A stretch of DNA of 13,622 nt from an uncultured Faecalibacterium sp. (GCA_934512105.1 CAKSWQ010000051.1:1-13622), one strand, 5' to 3'. Positions 1 to 6,414 are shown, numbered from the stretch's first letter. Notes: generated by a model not told the origin, from the letters alone. Translations and numbers: made by a program.

Positions 1-71
1 CACAGAAGTTAAGCTTACTTGTGCCGAAGATAGTTAGCTGGAAACGGCTTGTGAAAATAGGTAGTCGCCGA
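1..71 (+). rRNA. rrf: 5S ribosomal RNA, 3' part (5' end outside window)
   Basis: The first bases read as the interior and 3' half of a bacterial 5S rRNA: the conserved CACAGAAGTTAAGC loop and helix III region is followed by the GAAGATAGTT/GGAAAC segment and a closing GGTAGTCGCC near the 3' end. About 45 bases of the 5' part lie upstream of the window. A strong hairpin terminator follows within 10 bases, as expected at the end of an rRNA operon. The exact 3' end (about 71) is estimated, because the 5' strand it pairs with is not visible. Confidence 0.92.
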
Positions 72-78
72 CTTAATC

Positions 79-112
79 AAAAGCTCTGAGATGAAGATCT
101 CAGAGCTTTTTT
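79..112 (+). terminator. rRNA operon terminator
   Basis: A perfect 14-bp stem (79-92 with 97-110) closes on a GAAG tetraloop, and the 3' arm runs into a T6 tract (107-112). It lies 7 bases after the 5S 3' end and ends the upstream rRNA operon. Confidence 0.92.
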
Positions 113-113
113 G

Positions 114-142
114 TTGCATTTCGGGGCAGAAAATAGTATCAT
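114..142 (+). promoter_or_regulatory. possible sigma-A promoter for the traX-like operon
   Basis: TTGCAT (114-119) and TATCAT (137-142) are separated by 17 bp, 70 bp before the first gene and just after the rRNA terminator. The -35 is poor. A second -10-like TATACT at 156-161 has no matching -35. The operon needs a promoter here because the strong terminator precedes it, but which hexamers are used is uncertain. Confidence 0.35.
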
Positions 143-211
143 AAAGGCAGAACTTTATACTTTCTACAGATTTTCCTGTTACACTGGATGCACAAAGAAA
201 GGAGAGTCTGT

Positions 212-1075
212 ATGGACAAATTGACGAAAAAGGGGCTGGACGGTACCCAGCTCAAGACCATTGCACTGGTACTGATGGTGCTGGACCACATTCATTATTT
301 CTTTGAATTCACCGGCTGCATCCCGACGGTGTTCAGTATGCTGGGGCGGCTCAGTGCGCCGCTGTTTCTGTTCTGCACGGTGGAGGGCTTTGCCCACACC
401 CATGACCGCAAGCGGTATTTTATCCGCATCTGGGCCATCGGCACAGCCATGGCGGCGCTGGAATTCTTTATGATCTACGCCAAAGCCTTCCGGCGCGGGG
501 ACGGCTTCTACCCGCTGAACGCCATTTTTCAGGATCTTGCGCTGCTGTGCATCGTGTGGCAGGGCATCGACTGGCTGCGTGAGAAAAAATTCGCAAAGGG
601 CATTGGCGCCATTGCCGCCGTCTTGTGCTGGCCGTTTGTGGTGATCGTGTTTCTGCTGCTTTTCCCGCAGGTGCAGGAGATGCCCATCGCTTCAACGATC
701 GTGGCCTTTGTCATTACCAGTCCGCTGCCCATGTGGACAGCCATCACGGATGGCGGCTGGAGCTTTTTGCTGGGCGGTGTGCTGCTGTATGCCCTGCGGG
801 GTCATCGCCGCGTGCAGCTGACAGTATGGGCACTGGTGATTTTCCTGTGTGACTTTGTGCTGCTCTTTGGGATGCTCTGCAGGCAGGAGGGCTTTGTGTG
901 GACGCAGATGTTCACCGACAACTACGAGTGGTTCGGGGTGGCGGCGGTACTGCTGATGCTGCTGTACAACGGGCAGCGGGGCAAGGGCCACAAGCAGCTG
1001 TTCTACTGGTTCTACCCGGCTCATGTGTACCTGCTGTATGGGGCATCCTGTCTTGTTTATAACGTGTTGAGGTGA
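212..1075 (+). CDS. TraX family membrane protein (acetyltransferase-like)
   Basis: This 287-residue polytopic membrane protein resembles the TraX family, whose founding member N-acetylates F-plasmid pilin. Family hallmarks seen are the N-terminal LKTIALVLMVLDHI segment (residues 14-27, with D25 and H26), RLSAPLF (46-52), a GFAHTHDRKRYF loop (59-70) and the C-terminal FYPAHVYLL (267-275). About eight to ten hydrophobic segments are present, and the length is usual for the family. I chose the ATG at 212, not the one at 188, because AAAGGAG (198-204) sits 7 bases before it. The stop is 4 bases before the response regulator start, so the two are co-transcribed. No pilin or conjugation gene is nearby, so the substrate is unknown. 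A chromosomal role in acetylating a cell-surface molecule is inference. Confidence 0.85.
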   Translation: MDKLTKKGLDGTQLKTIALVLMVLDHIHYFFEFTGCIPTVFSMLGRLSAPLFLFCTVEGFAHTHDRKRYFIRIWAIGTAMAALEFFMIYAKAFRRGDGFYPLNAIFQDLALLCIVWQGIDWLREKKFAKGIGAIAAVLCWPFVVIVFLLLFPQVQEMPIASTIVAFVITSPLPMWTAITDGGWSFLLGGVLLYALRGHRRVQLTVWALVIFLCDFVLLFGMLCRQEGFVWTQMFTDNYEWFGVAAVLLMLLYNGQRGKGHKQLFYWFYPAHVYLLYGASCLVYNVLR

Positions 1076-1079
1076 TTTT

Positions 1080-1760
1080 GTGGCAAACATTCTGGCAGTG
1101 GATGACAATCTGGAACTCTGCAAGCTGATCCGCACCGCCTTGGAGCGGGACGGCCACCGGGTGGAAACACGGCAGGCGGGCGGGGCGCTGACCGAGGCGC
1201 TCTGCCGCTGGGCAGACTGCATCCTGCTGGACGTGATGATGCCCGGGGAGGACGGCTTTGCGGTCTGTCGGCGCATCCGCAGCCTGACCGAAGCACCCAT
1301 CCTGTTTCTGAGTGCCCGCACCGACGAGGCTGCTGTGTTGGAGGGGCTGGGCATCGGGGCAGATGATTTTTTGTCGAAGCCCTTCCGGGTGGCAGAGCTG
1401 CGGGCGCGGGTGGCGGCACATCTGCGGCGGCAGAGCCGCACCCCGGCACACCGAATGGTGCGCGGCGGCGTGGCCTTTGACCTGACCGCCCGGAGCGCGG
1501 CGGTGGAGGGGACGGTGCTGCCGTTGACCCGCTCGGAGTATGCCATCTGCGAGTATCTGGCGCTGCACGCCGGGCAGACCTTTACCAAGGAGCAAATTTA
1601 CGAAGCGGTTTTTGGCATTGACGGCACAGCGGACGACACCGCCGTGACCCAGCACATCAAAAATATCCGGGCAAAGCTGCGGGCGGCGGGCGTGCCGGAG
1701 CCGGAAAAGCTGCTCAATACCGTATGGGGCGTGGGATACCGATGGAAAAGCGAAGACTGA
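1080..1760 (+). CDS. OmpR/PhoB-type response regulator
   Basis: This is a 226-residue two-component DNA-binding regulator. Receiver domain, about residues 3-115: acidic pair D8/D9, phosphoacceptor D51 in LLDVMMPGEDGF, switch residue S78 in FLSAR, and K100 in LSKPF. C-terminal winged-helix domain, about 128-223: LTRSEYAICEYLA recognition scaffold, VTQHIKNIRAKL helix and the terminal GVGYRW wing. It starts with GTG at 1080. GAGGTGA (1069-1075), 4 bases upstream, overlaps the stop of the TraX-like gene, so translation is probably coupled. The last 19 bases overlap the sensor gene. All residues needed for phosphorylation are present, so the regulator looks intact although its partner kinase is truncated. 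The likely target is its own operon, but I see no obvious tandem binding repeat upstream. Confidence 0.95.
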   Translation: MANILAVDDNLELCKLIRTALERDGHRVETRQAGGALTEALCRWADCILLDVMMPGEDGFAVCRRIRSLTEAPILFLSARTDEAAVLEGLGIGADDFLSKPFRVAELRARVAAHLRRQSRTPAHRMVRGGVAFDLTARSAAVEGTVLPLTRSEYAICEYLALHAGQTFTKEQIYEAVFGIDGTADDTAVTQHIKNIRAKLRAAGVPEPEKLLNTVWGVGYRWKSED

Positions 1761-2692
1761 CCTCTCTGCGCAGCGTGCTGCTGCAATATCTGGTGCGCAC
1801 GGCGCTGGCCTGCCTGCTGGTCGCGGTGGGGTGGCTGCTGGTGCTGCTGCTGTGGATCCAAAACAGCGGGCTGTTCCTGCCCGCGAATCAGGCCGCACTA
1901 GCCTGCCAGAAGGCCGCACAGGACATTTTGCCGGGCATGACAGCAAATACCTTTGATGAGACCCAGCTGGACTCCTTGTGCCGTTATGCCCTGTTTGCTG
2001 CGCCGGACAGCAACGAGGTGCTGGCCACCAACATGGATGCCGGGCACTTGCAGCGGGCAATGGAGAACCGGCAGGGGAAAAACCGCTGGCATTTTGGCTA
2101 CACACAGTATTATATGACGTCGAAATTGCAGGACGGAACGGTCTGCCTGCTGCAATTTGACTATGCCGTGCCCTACGCCGACCCCGCGCTGCGGGGCGTG
2201 CTGCCGGATATCCAGACCGTGCACTGCATTCTGGGCATTCTGCTGCTGGTGGGTGCGGTGGTGTGGAGCACCCACAGAACCGGGCGCTTCCTGACCCGGG
2301 AGACCGAAAAGCTGACCGCCGCCGCACAGGCGGTGGCGCAGAAGGATCTGGACAGCGCGGTGTTTTCCGGCGCGAAGGTGCGGGAGTACGAGAGCACTTT
2401 GCAGGCATTGCAGACCATGGGCGATGCACTGACCGGCAGTTTACAGAAGCAGTGGGCCATGGAGCAGCGGCAGCGGGAGCAGATTATTCAGCTGTCCCAC
2501 AAGCTGAAAACGCCGCTGACCATCATCGAGGGCAACGCGGAGCTGCTGTCAGAGGATGACGATTTGACCGCAGAGCAGCGGGCGCAGGTGGCGTCTATTT
2601 TGCAGGGCGCAGAGCAGACCCGTACCTATCTTGGCAAGATCCGCGCCGAGGTGCAGACCCCGCTGCGGTATAAACGAAATGCAGAACAATGA
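1742..2692 (+). CDS. sensor histidine kinase lacking the ATP-binding domain
   Basis: This 316-residue protein starts inside the response regulator gene. It has transmembrane segment 1 (about 17-39), an extracellular region (about 40-157), transmembrane segment 2 (about 158-176), a HAMP-like linker (177-235) and a dimerization/phosphoacceptor domain with the H-box LSHKLKTPLT, H253 being the phosphorylatable residue. It then ends at residue 316 with TPLRYKRNAEQ. No N, G1, F or G2 box follows, so the catalytic ATPase domain of about 110 residues is missing. Complete kinases of this architecture are usually 420-480 residues. None of the three plus-strand frames between 2640 and 2880 shows such a domain, so a simple frameshift does not explain it. 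ATG 1742 was preferred to an in-frame ATG at 1724, which lies deeper in the regulator gene. It may act as a phosphotransfer partner, as an inhibitor or phosphatase-type sensor, or be a decayed gene. Confidence 0.85.
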   Translation: MEKRRLTSLRSVLLQYLVRTALACLLVAVGWLLVLLLWIQNSGLFLPANQAALACQKAAQDILPGMTANTFDETQLDSLCRYALFAAPDSNEVLATNMDAGHLQRAMENRQGKNRWHFGYTQYYMTSKLQDGTVCLLQFDYAVPYADPALRGVLPDIQTVHCILGILLLVGAVVWSTHRTGRFLTRETEKLTAAAQAVAQKDLDSAVFSGAKVREYESTLQALQTMGDALTGSLQKQWAMEQRQREQIIQLSHKLKTPLTIIEGNAELLSEDDDLTAEQRAQVASILQGAEQTRTYLGKIRAEVQTPLRYKRNAEQ

Positions 2693-2729
2693 CAAAATAA
2701 ACGATTTATAGTTGATTTATCCAGACTGT

Positions 2730-2769
2730 AAAAAAGGCTTCCAAAACGCCCGCAGGCGTTTTGGAAGCC
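2730..2769 (-). terminator. hairpin terminator read on the minus strand
   Basis: A perfect 15-bp stem (2736-2750 with 2755-2769) has loop CGCA (TGCG on the minus strand). On the minus strand it is followed by six T (2735-2730), so it can stop transcription coming from the hydrolase gene. On the plus strand the hairpin is followed by A-rich DNA, so it is a poor terminator for the sensor gene. Confidence 0.75.
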
Positions 2770-2795
2770 AAATAAAAAATCTTTATTCCGCTGAG

Positions 2796-2822
2796 AATAT
2801 CCAGAGCGAAGCGGAGGATATT
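2796..2822. repeat. hairpin with conserved 13-nt loop, copy 1
   Basis: AATATCC (2796-2802) and GGATATT (2816-2822) pair over 7 bp around the loop AGAGCGAAGCGGA (2803-2815). The same loop, with one substitution, sits on a different stem at 4889-4913. A TCCGCT at 2787-2792 is complementary to AGCGGA in the loop (2810-2815), so a pseudoknot is possible. It lies between two convergent operons. The function is unknown. Confidence 0.55.
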
Positions 2823-2839
2823 TTAAAATCGTCTTACGC

Positions 2840-2876
2840 AAAAGGGCCGCCGCACATTTTGTGCAGCAGCCCTTTT
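2840..2876. terminator. interrupted hairpin between convergent operons, possible bidirectional terminator
   Basis: AAAAGGGC (2840-2847) pairs with GCCCTTTT (2869-2876), continuing inward through two mismatches to GCAC/GTGC. A-tract and T-tract flank the GC-rich core on both strands, which would serve both directions. It starts 7 bases beyond the hydrolase stop codon and is the best candidate terminator for the TraX/two-component operon from the other side. Confidence 0.55.
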
Positions 2877-2882
2877 GTCGTT

Positions 2883-3818
2883 TTAATGTTTTGTCAGCTG
2901 TTTATCCAGCCATGCGGCGATGTCCGCAAAAACCTCCAGCTTGTTGGTCTCCACCAGCAGCTCGTGGCGGGCACCGGGGTAGAAGATGCTTTCAATGTTC
3001 TGCACACCGGCGTCCTTCAGGCTCTGGATGGCGCGGCGCACGCCCTTGCCCTGCTCGCCCACCGGGTCGGCATCGCCGGAGAGGAAGAGCAGCGGCAGGT
3101 CTTTGGGCATCCGTGCCAGAAAAGCCGGGTCGTGCAGGCGCAGGATGCCGCTGAACATACTGTAATAGGCGTTCAGCGTAAAGGTAAAGGTGCAGCGCTC
3201 ATCGGCCAGATACTTGTCCACCTCGGCCTGGTCGCGGTTGAGCCAGTCGTGGGTGGTGCGGCCTTCCAGCCCCTTGTTGTAGCCCATAAAGGAAAGGTTG
3301 GCCACAAAGCTGCTGCGGTAGTGCCAGCCGTGGAAGACTGCCAGCACCCGGCAAAGGGTCTTGGCTACCTTGACCAGCGCCTTGGGCTGGAAGCCGGTGC
3401 CCATGATGATGGCACCGTCCAGCTCCCGGCCATACTCGCACAGGTACTGCCGGGCGTAGAAGGAGCCCATGCTGTGCCCCAGCAAGAAGTAGGGCAGGTC
3501 CGGGTACAGCTCCTTGGTAAGCACGGTTACGGCGTGCAGGTCGGCCAGCACGGCGCGGTTGCCGTCCGGCTCGGCAAAGTAGCCGTAGTCCTCTTTGGTG
3601 CGGATGGAGGCACCGTGCCCCAGATGATCGTGGCCGGTGACCAGAATGCCCCGGTCGGCCAGATATTCTGCCAAGGGGCGGTAACGGTCGATGAACTCCA
3701 CCATGCCGTGGGACAGCTGCAGCACCGCCCGTACCTGACCCTCCGGGACGCAGCGAAAGCCGTGCAGGGTGCGCCCCGGCACGGTGGAGGGAAGGGTAAA
3801 GTCGATGAACCGGCTCAT
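2883..3818 (-). CDS. alpha/beta hydrolase, lysophospholipase/monoacylglycerol lipase-like
   Basis: This 311-residue serine hydrolase belongs to the Hydrolase_4 type (PldB and monoglyceride-lipase relatives). Visible features are the oxyanion HG turn in LSHGMVEF (H37-G38), GHDHLGHGAS (62-71), the nucleophile elbow GHSMG with S116, an acidic residue in SGDADPVG (D251, or D249), and the catalytic H285 in YPGARHELL. A cap region lies between about 140 and 235. There is no signal peptide, so it should be cytoplasmic. It probably cleaves acyl esters of lysolipids or monoglycerides, although the exact substrate cannot be read from sequence. The ATG at 3818 has AAAGGGGG 8 bases upstream. The AbrB-type gene ends 21 bases upstream on the same strand, so both share one transcript. 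The length is normal and all catalytic residues are present. Confidence 0.9.
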   Translation of the reverse strand: MSRFIDFTLPSTVPGRTLHGFRCVPEGQVRAVLQLSHGMVEFIDRYRPLAEYLADRGILVTGHDHLGHGASIRTKEDYGYFAEPDGNRAVLADLHAVTVLTKELYPDLPYFLLGHSMGSFYARQYLCEYGRELDGAIIMGTGFQPKALVKVAKTLCRVLAVFHGWHYRSSFVANLSFMGYNKGLEGRTTHDWLNRDQAEVDKYLADERCTFTFTLNAYYSMFSGILRLHDPAFLARMPKDLPLLFLSGDADPVGEQGKGVRRAIQSLKDAGVQNIESIFYPGARHELLVETNKLEVFADIAAWLDKQLTKH

Positions 3819-3839
3819 GGAAAGAGCCCCCTTTCTGCG

Positions 3840-4091
3840 TTACAGTGCGCTGATTTTGCGGCGGCAGGCGGTGCAGATGCAGTAGCCGCCGAACTGGATG
3901 GCCTGTTCGTCCACCTCGCCGCAGAAATCGCAGCTGCCGGCGGGGCGGTGCTTTTTCAGGACGATGGCGTCCCCATCCACAAAGATCTCCAATTTGGTGT
4001 CGGTGTCGAGGTGCATACTGGTGCGCAGCTCCTTCGGCAGAACGATCCGTCCCAGCGAGTCAATGCCGCGAACGATGCCAGTGCTTTTCAT
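3840..4091 (-). CDS. AbrB/SpoVT-type transition-state regulator with zinc-knuckle tail
   Basis: This small DNA-binding protein has 83 residues. The N-terminal swapped-hairpin AbrB fold is recognisable: STGIVRGIDSLGRIVLPKELR (residues 3-23), then LDTDTKLEIFVDGDAIVLKKH (28-48). Such domains dimerise and bind AT-rich or bent promoter DNA. A cysteine-rich tail follows, C54-x2-C57 and C73-x2-C76 (plus C71), a likely structural zinc site seen in many clostridial AbrB relatives. It is the first gene of an operon with the hydrolase. A near-consensus promoter lies at 4172-4200. GGAG (plus-strand 4103-4106) sits about 11 bases before the ATG; another ATG between them is out of frame. The leader has inverted repeats suggestive of autoregulation (see 4091-4158). 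The target genes are unknown. Confidence 0.9.
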   Translation of the reverse strand: MKSTGIVRGIDSLGRIVLPKELRTSMHLDTDTKLEIFVDGDAIVLKKHRPAGSCDFCGEVDEQAIQFGGYCICTACRRKISAL

Positions 4092-4158
4092 AATGTGTCA
4101 TTCTCCTTCATTTATTCCTTACTTAGCAACCACTGACACAATAGGAAAATTGTGCCAG
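4091..4158 (-). promoter_or_regulatory. abrB-like gene leader with three TTGTGYCAG-type half sites
   Basis: Read on the plus strand, CTGACACAA (4133-4141) faces TTGTGCCAG (4150-4158), an 8-of-9 inverted repeat whose single mismatch becomes a G-U pair in RNA. The same central arm is also complementary to TGTGTCA (4094-4100), next to the start codon, with the ribosome-binding site inside that loop. The two pairings exclude each other. As DNA, the three half sites could be operator sites for the regulator itself. Confidence 0.5.
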
Positions 4159-4171
4159 CGCTGATAAGCTT

Positions 4172-4200
4172 AGTATACAAAAAATAACACCGTTCGTCAA
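4172..4200 (-). promoter_or_regulatory. sigma-A promoter of the abrB-like/hydrolase operon
   Basis: On the minus strand TTGACG (4200-4195) and TATACT (4177-4172) are separated by exactly 17 bp. The expected start, near 4165, gives a leader of about 74 nt. Confidence 0.82.
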
Positions 4201-4274
4201 TGATTGCGTGCGGATTCGACAAAAAACAACCTTTTACGATCAAAGGTGGGGGAAGAGCGGTTGTTGATTTGAAA

Positions 4275-4797
4275 CCCTCTCAGGCGCTCCCGCGCCAGAT
4301 TCCCCCTTTTGTCACCTACGGTGACATCTTCCCCCGGAGCGGGGGAAGTCTTTCCTCTCAGGGAGAGCCAAGCCGTTAAGCTCGTTGCTAAAGTATTAGG
4401 TATAATGAGAAAGTTTCCGGCAGTGCTCTTGCCTCTCCCTTTGGGAGAGGTGGCTTTGCGAAGCAAAGACGGAGAGGGCGCACGCCGTTAGCCCCAATAC
4501 CCCCTCAGTCTGCTCACTGCGTTCGCAGCCAGATTCCCCTTTTTGTCACCTACGGTGACATCTTCCCCCGGAGCGGGGGAAGTCATCCCTCTCGGGGACG
4601 CCTTATGGCAATGTCGGAAACTTTATCGCCGCAGCCAAAAGCCGTCCCCTTGGGGAAGGTGGATTGCCGCGAAGCGGCAAGACGGAAGGGGTACTCCCGG
4701 GCAGGCAGCTTTGTACTTGAGCCGCAAACTTTCCCGCCACGCCAGAGGCTCCCTCCCCGAGGGAGCTGTCAAAACCGATAGGTTTTGACTGAGGGAG
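4275..4797. repeat. repeat island A: five tandem palindromic modules, non-coding
   Basis: The 833 bases between the abrB-like gene and the antiporter hold mainly this mosaic. Modules start at about 4275 (CCCTCTCAGG), 4354 (CCTCTCAGGG), 4500 (CCCCCTCAGTC), 4587 (CCCTCTCGGGG) and 4695, and the island ends in CTGAGGGAG at 4797. Modules 1 and 3 share a GTCACC-TACGGTGAC hairpin segment and a CTTCCCCCGGAGCGGGGGAAG palindrome. Modules 2, 4 and 5 share a core like AAACTTT-CCGCCA. Subterminal stems are CTTTGC/GCAAAG (4454-4468), TTGCCGC/GCGGCAA (4664-4680) and GTCAAAACC/GGTTTTGAC (4768-4789). Short ORFs through it look like palindrome translations, not proteins. It is probably a MITE- or REP-like family. 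Confidence 0.85.
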
Positions 4798-4820
4798 TTC
4801 GTTCCCAAAAACCTCCCGTG

Positions 4821-4861
4821 AAAAAGTAAATCGGGAAAATCCGCAGATTTTCCCGATTTAC
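4821..4861 (-). terminator. antiporter gene terminator
   Basis: A perfect 16-bp stem (4826-4841 with 4846-4861) has loop CGCA (TGCG on the minus strand), followed on the minus strand by five T (4825-4821). It lies 64 bases beyond the antiporter stop. The loop is the same as in the hairpin at 2736-2769. Confidence 0.88.
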
Positions 4862-4888
4862 AAATTATAAATAATTCTTCCTCTGATT

Positions 4889-4913
4889 ATGGCCAGAGCG
4901 CAGCGGAGGCCAT
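4889..4913. repeat. hairpin with conserved 13-nt loop, copy 2
   Basis: ATGGCC (4889-4894) and GGCCAT (4908-4913) pair around AGAGCGCAGCGGA (4895-4907), which differs from the loop at 2803-2815 in one base. The stems are unrelated in sequence. It lies 12 bases past the antiporter stop codon. Confidence 0.55.
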
Positions 4914-4924
4914 TCCAAAACGTC

Positions 4925-6220
4925 TCAGCTCAGCTCCACAGGGGCTTCGGGCTGGTTTTCCACGCGGGCGCTGGTACGACCCTCGGGGCGGATCTCTCCG
5001 GCGGCGGTCAGCGAGATCTTGGTCAGGGTGGGGCCTACCAGCTCGTACACCAGCACCGAGAACAGCACCACGTTGCGCACCATGTGGCCGTCCGACAGCT
5101 CGGCGGCGGTGGCAGCCATGCCCAGCGCCACGCCTGCCTGCGGCAGCAGGGTGATGCCCAGATACTTCTGGATGGCGGGGCTGCAGCTGGTGGCGCGGCA
5201 GCTCAGGTAGGAGCCGCTGATCTTACCGGCAGAGCGCGCCACGATGTACACCACGCCGATGAGCAGCACCATGGGGTTGGTGAGGATGGTCAGGTCCAGC
5301 TCTGCGCCGGACAGCACGAAGAACAGGATGTTGATGGGGGACACCCAGCGGTCCAGACGGTCCATCAGCTCGTCCGAGGTGGGGCAGACGTTGCAGAACA
5401 CGGTGCCGGTCATCATGCACACCAGCAGCAGCGAGAAGCCGCAGCGGGTGCCATTGATCTCGAACTCGGTCATGGACAGGCCCACGGTCAGCAGCACAAA
5501 GGCCACCGACAGGCTCATGCGCTTGGAGCGGGAGTGGAAGTAGACCTCCAGTAGGTTCAGCAGGTAACCGGCGGCAGCGCCCAGCGCCAGCGAGAGCGCG
5601 ATCTCCAGCAGCGGCTCCAGCACCACGCTCACAGGGTCGATGCGGCCCTGCTCCAAGGCGTTTGCCACGCCGTAGGAGGCCGAGAACAGCAGCAGACCCA
5701 CGGCGTCGTCAATGGCGACCACCATCAGCAGAAGCTTGGTCAAAGGGCCGTCGGCCTTGTACTGCTTGACCACCATCAGGGTAGCAGCGGGTGCGGTAGC
5801 GGCGGCGATAGAGCCCAGCGTGATGGCAGAGGCCAGCGAGATGACGTCCGGGCGGGCAAAGTGCAGGGCGACAAGGGCGATATCCACCAGCGCGGTGGTG
5901 ATCACCGCCTGCGCGATGCCCACGGTCACGGCGCGGCGGCCCATGTGCTTCAGGGCGCTGAGACGGAACTCGTTGCCGATGACAAAGGCGATGAAGCCCA
6001 GCGCCACCTGTGTGATAATGCCGTAGCCCTCCACGGCGGTAAGGCTGCCAAAGCCGAAGCCAAAACGGCTCAGCCCCAGCCGACCCAGAAAGAAGGGCCC
6101 CAGCAGCAGGCCGGTAAGCAGGTAAGCAGTGACGGCGGGCAGACGCACGGCCTTGGCAGCGCGTGACATGAGCAGGCCGGCAATCAGGGCAAGGGACAGA
6201 CAGATCAACATTTGTTCCAT
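4925..6220 (-). CDS. cation:proton antiporter (Na+/H+ exchanger superfamily, CPA2-like)
   Basis: This integral membrane protein has 431 residues and about 12 hydrophobic segments. It begins SLALIAGLLMSRAAKAVRLPAVTAYLLTGLLLGP (9-42), the usual first two helices of the family. Diagnostic motifs are AAATAPAATLMVV (139-151), the unwound-helix segment, and the ion-binding aspartate pair D171-D172 in VAIDDAVGLLLF. A PQAGVALGMA motif lies near residue 365. The paired acidic residues suggest electrogenic CPA2-type exchange of Na+ or K+ for H+; the ion itself cannot be decided. There is no C-terminal nucleotide-binding TrkA domain, only a short hydrophilic tail. ATG 6220 has no good Shine-Dalgarno. 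Residue 4 is another ATG (6211) close to the stop of an upstream overlapping leader ORF, so initiation may be coupled. It is monocistronic, with its own promoter and terminator. Confidence 0.9.
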   Translation of the reverse strand: MEQMLICLSLALIAGLLMSRAAKAVRLPAVTAYLLTGLLLGPFFLGRLGLSRFGFGFGSLTAVEGYGIITQVALGFIAFVIGNEFRLSALKHMGRRAVTVGIAQAVITTALVDIALVALHFARPDVISLASAITLGSIAAATAPAATLMVVKQYKADGPLTKLLLMVVAIDDAVGLLLFSASYGVANALEQGRIDPVSVVLEPLLEIALSLALGAAAGYLLNLLEVYFHSRSKRMSLSVAFVLLTVGLSMTEFEINGTRCGFSLLLVCMMTGTVFCNVCPTSDELMDRLDRWVSPINILFFVLSGAELDLTILTNPMVLLIGVVYIVARSAGKISGSYLSCRATSCSPAIQKYLGITLLPQAGVALGMAATAAELSDGHMVRNVVLFSVLVYELVGPTLTKISLTAAGEIRPEGRTSARVENQPEAPVELS

Positions 6221-6261
6221 AATGTGGTTTGTATTGGGTGCGCAGCCAAGGGCCGCAGCAC
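6205..6261 (-). CDS. candidate 18-codon leader ORF overlapping the antiporter start
   Basis: On the minus strand AAGGAGG (plus positions 6268-6274) is followed after 6 bases by GTG at 6261. This opens an 18-residue frame, (V/M)LRPLAAHPIQTTLWNKC, ending in TGA at 6207-6205. It overlaps the first 16 bases of the antiporter gene in another frame. This is the only strong ribosome-binding site upstream of the antiporter, whose two possible ATGs (6220, 6211) lack one. The stop lies two bases after the ATG at 6211-6209, an arrangement typical of termination-reinitiation coupling. The peptide has no recognised family. The alternative is that the site is fortuitous. Confidence 0.45.
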   Translation of the reverse strand: MLRPLAAHPIQTTLWNKC

Positions 6262-6338
6262 TCGGTTCCTCCTTGTCAAAAAAGTATCGAATCCCTGTTT
6301 AAAATCCAGCGCAGGGTCAAAAATGGGAAAACGTATCC

Positions 6339-6367
6339 AGTATACCGGAACAATGGGGGAAAAGCAA
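6339..6367 (-). promoter_or_regulatory. promoter of the antiporter gene
   Basis: On the minus strand TTGCTT (6367-6362) and TATACT (6344-6339) are 17 bp apart. The start near 6331 gives a leader of about 70 nt before the leader ORF. That leader holds a small CCCTG/CAGGG hairpin (6293-6316). Confidence 0.65.
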
Positions 6368-6414
6368 CTATCCTGCACGTTTCGTACAGATTTTGAAACG
6401 AAAAGATATGTTTA

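Noticed and set aside
110..188. tRNA genes after the 5S gene
   Set aside because: No cloverleaf or GTTCRANNC T-loop sequence is seen in the spacer.
188..211. Upstream ATG (188) as start of the TraX-like gene
   Set aside because: The AAAGGAG ribosome-binding site lies between it and the ATG at 212, so the latter is the start.
912..2429. A 505-codon minus-strand frame across the response regulator and sensor
   Set aside because: Its composition is rich in R, P, A and S, as expected for an antisense GC-rich frame. The plus-strand genes have clear two-component motifs.
2640..2880. Frameshift hiding the sensor kinase ATPase domain
   Set aside because: No frame here shows N, G1 or G2 box residues, and the region is filled by hairpins and AT-rich DNA.
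2712..4136. A 474-codon plus-strand frame antisense to the hydrolase and AbrB-type genes
   Set aside because: It runs through two well-supported genes and the terminators between them, has no domain features, and owes its length to GC bias.
4275..4797. Insertion sequence with transposase
   Set aside because: No transposase-like protein in any frame. The modules are too short and contain only hairpins.
4197..4808. Short ORFs within repeat island A and similar ones in island D
   Set aside because: They translate palindromic repeats (SPGAGEV-like, SPWGRW-like peptides) that recur only because the DNA repeats. No ribosome-binding sites or conserved frames are seen.
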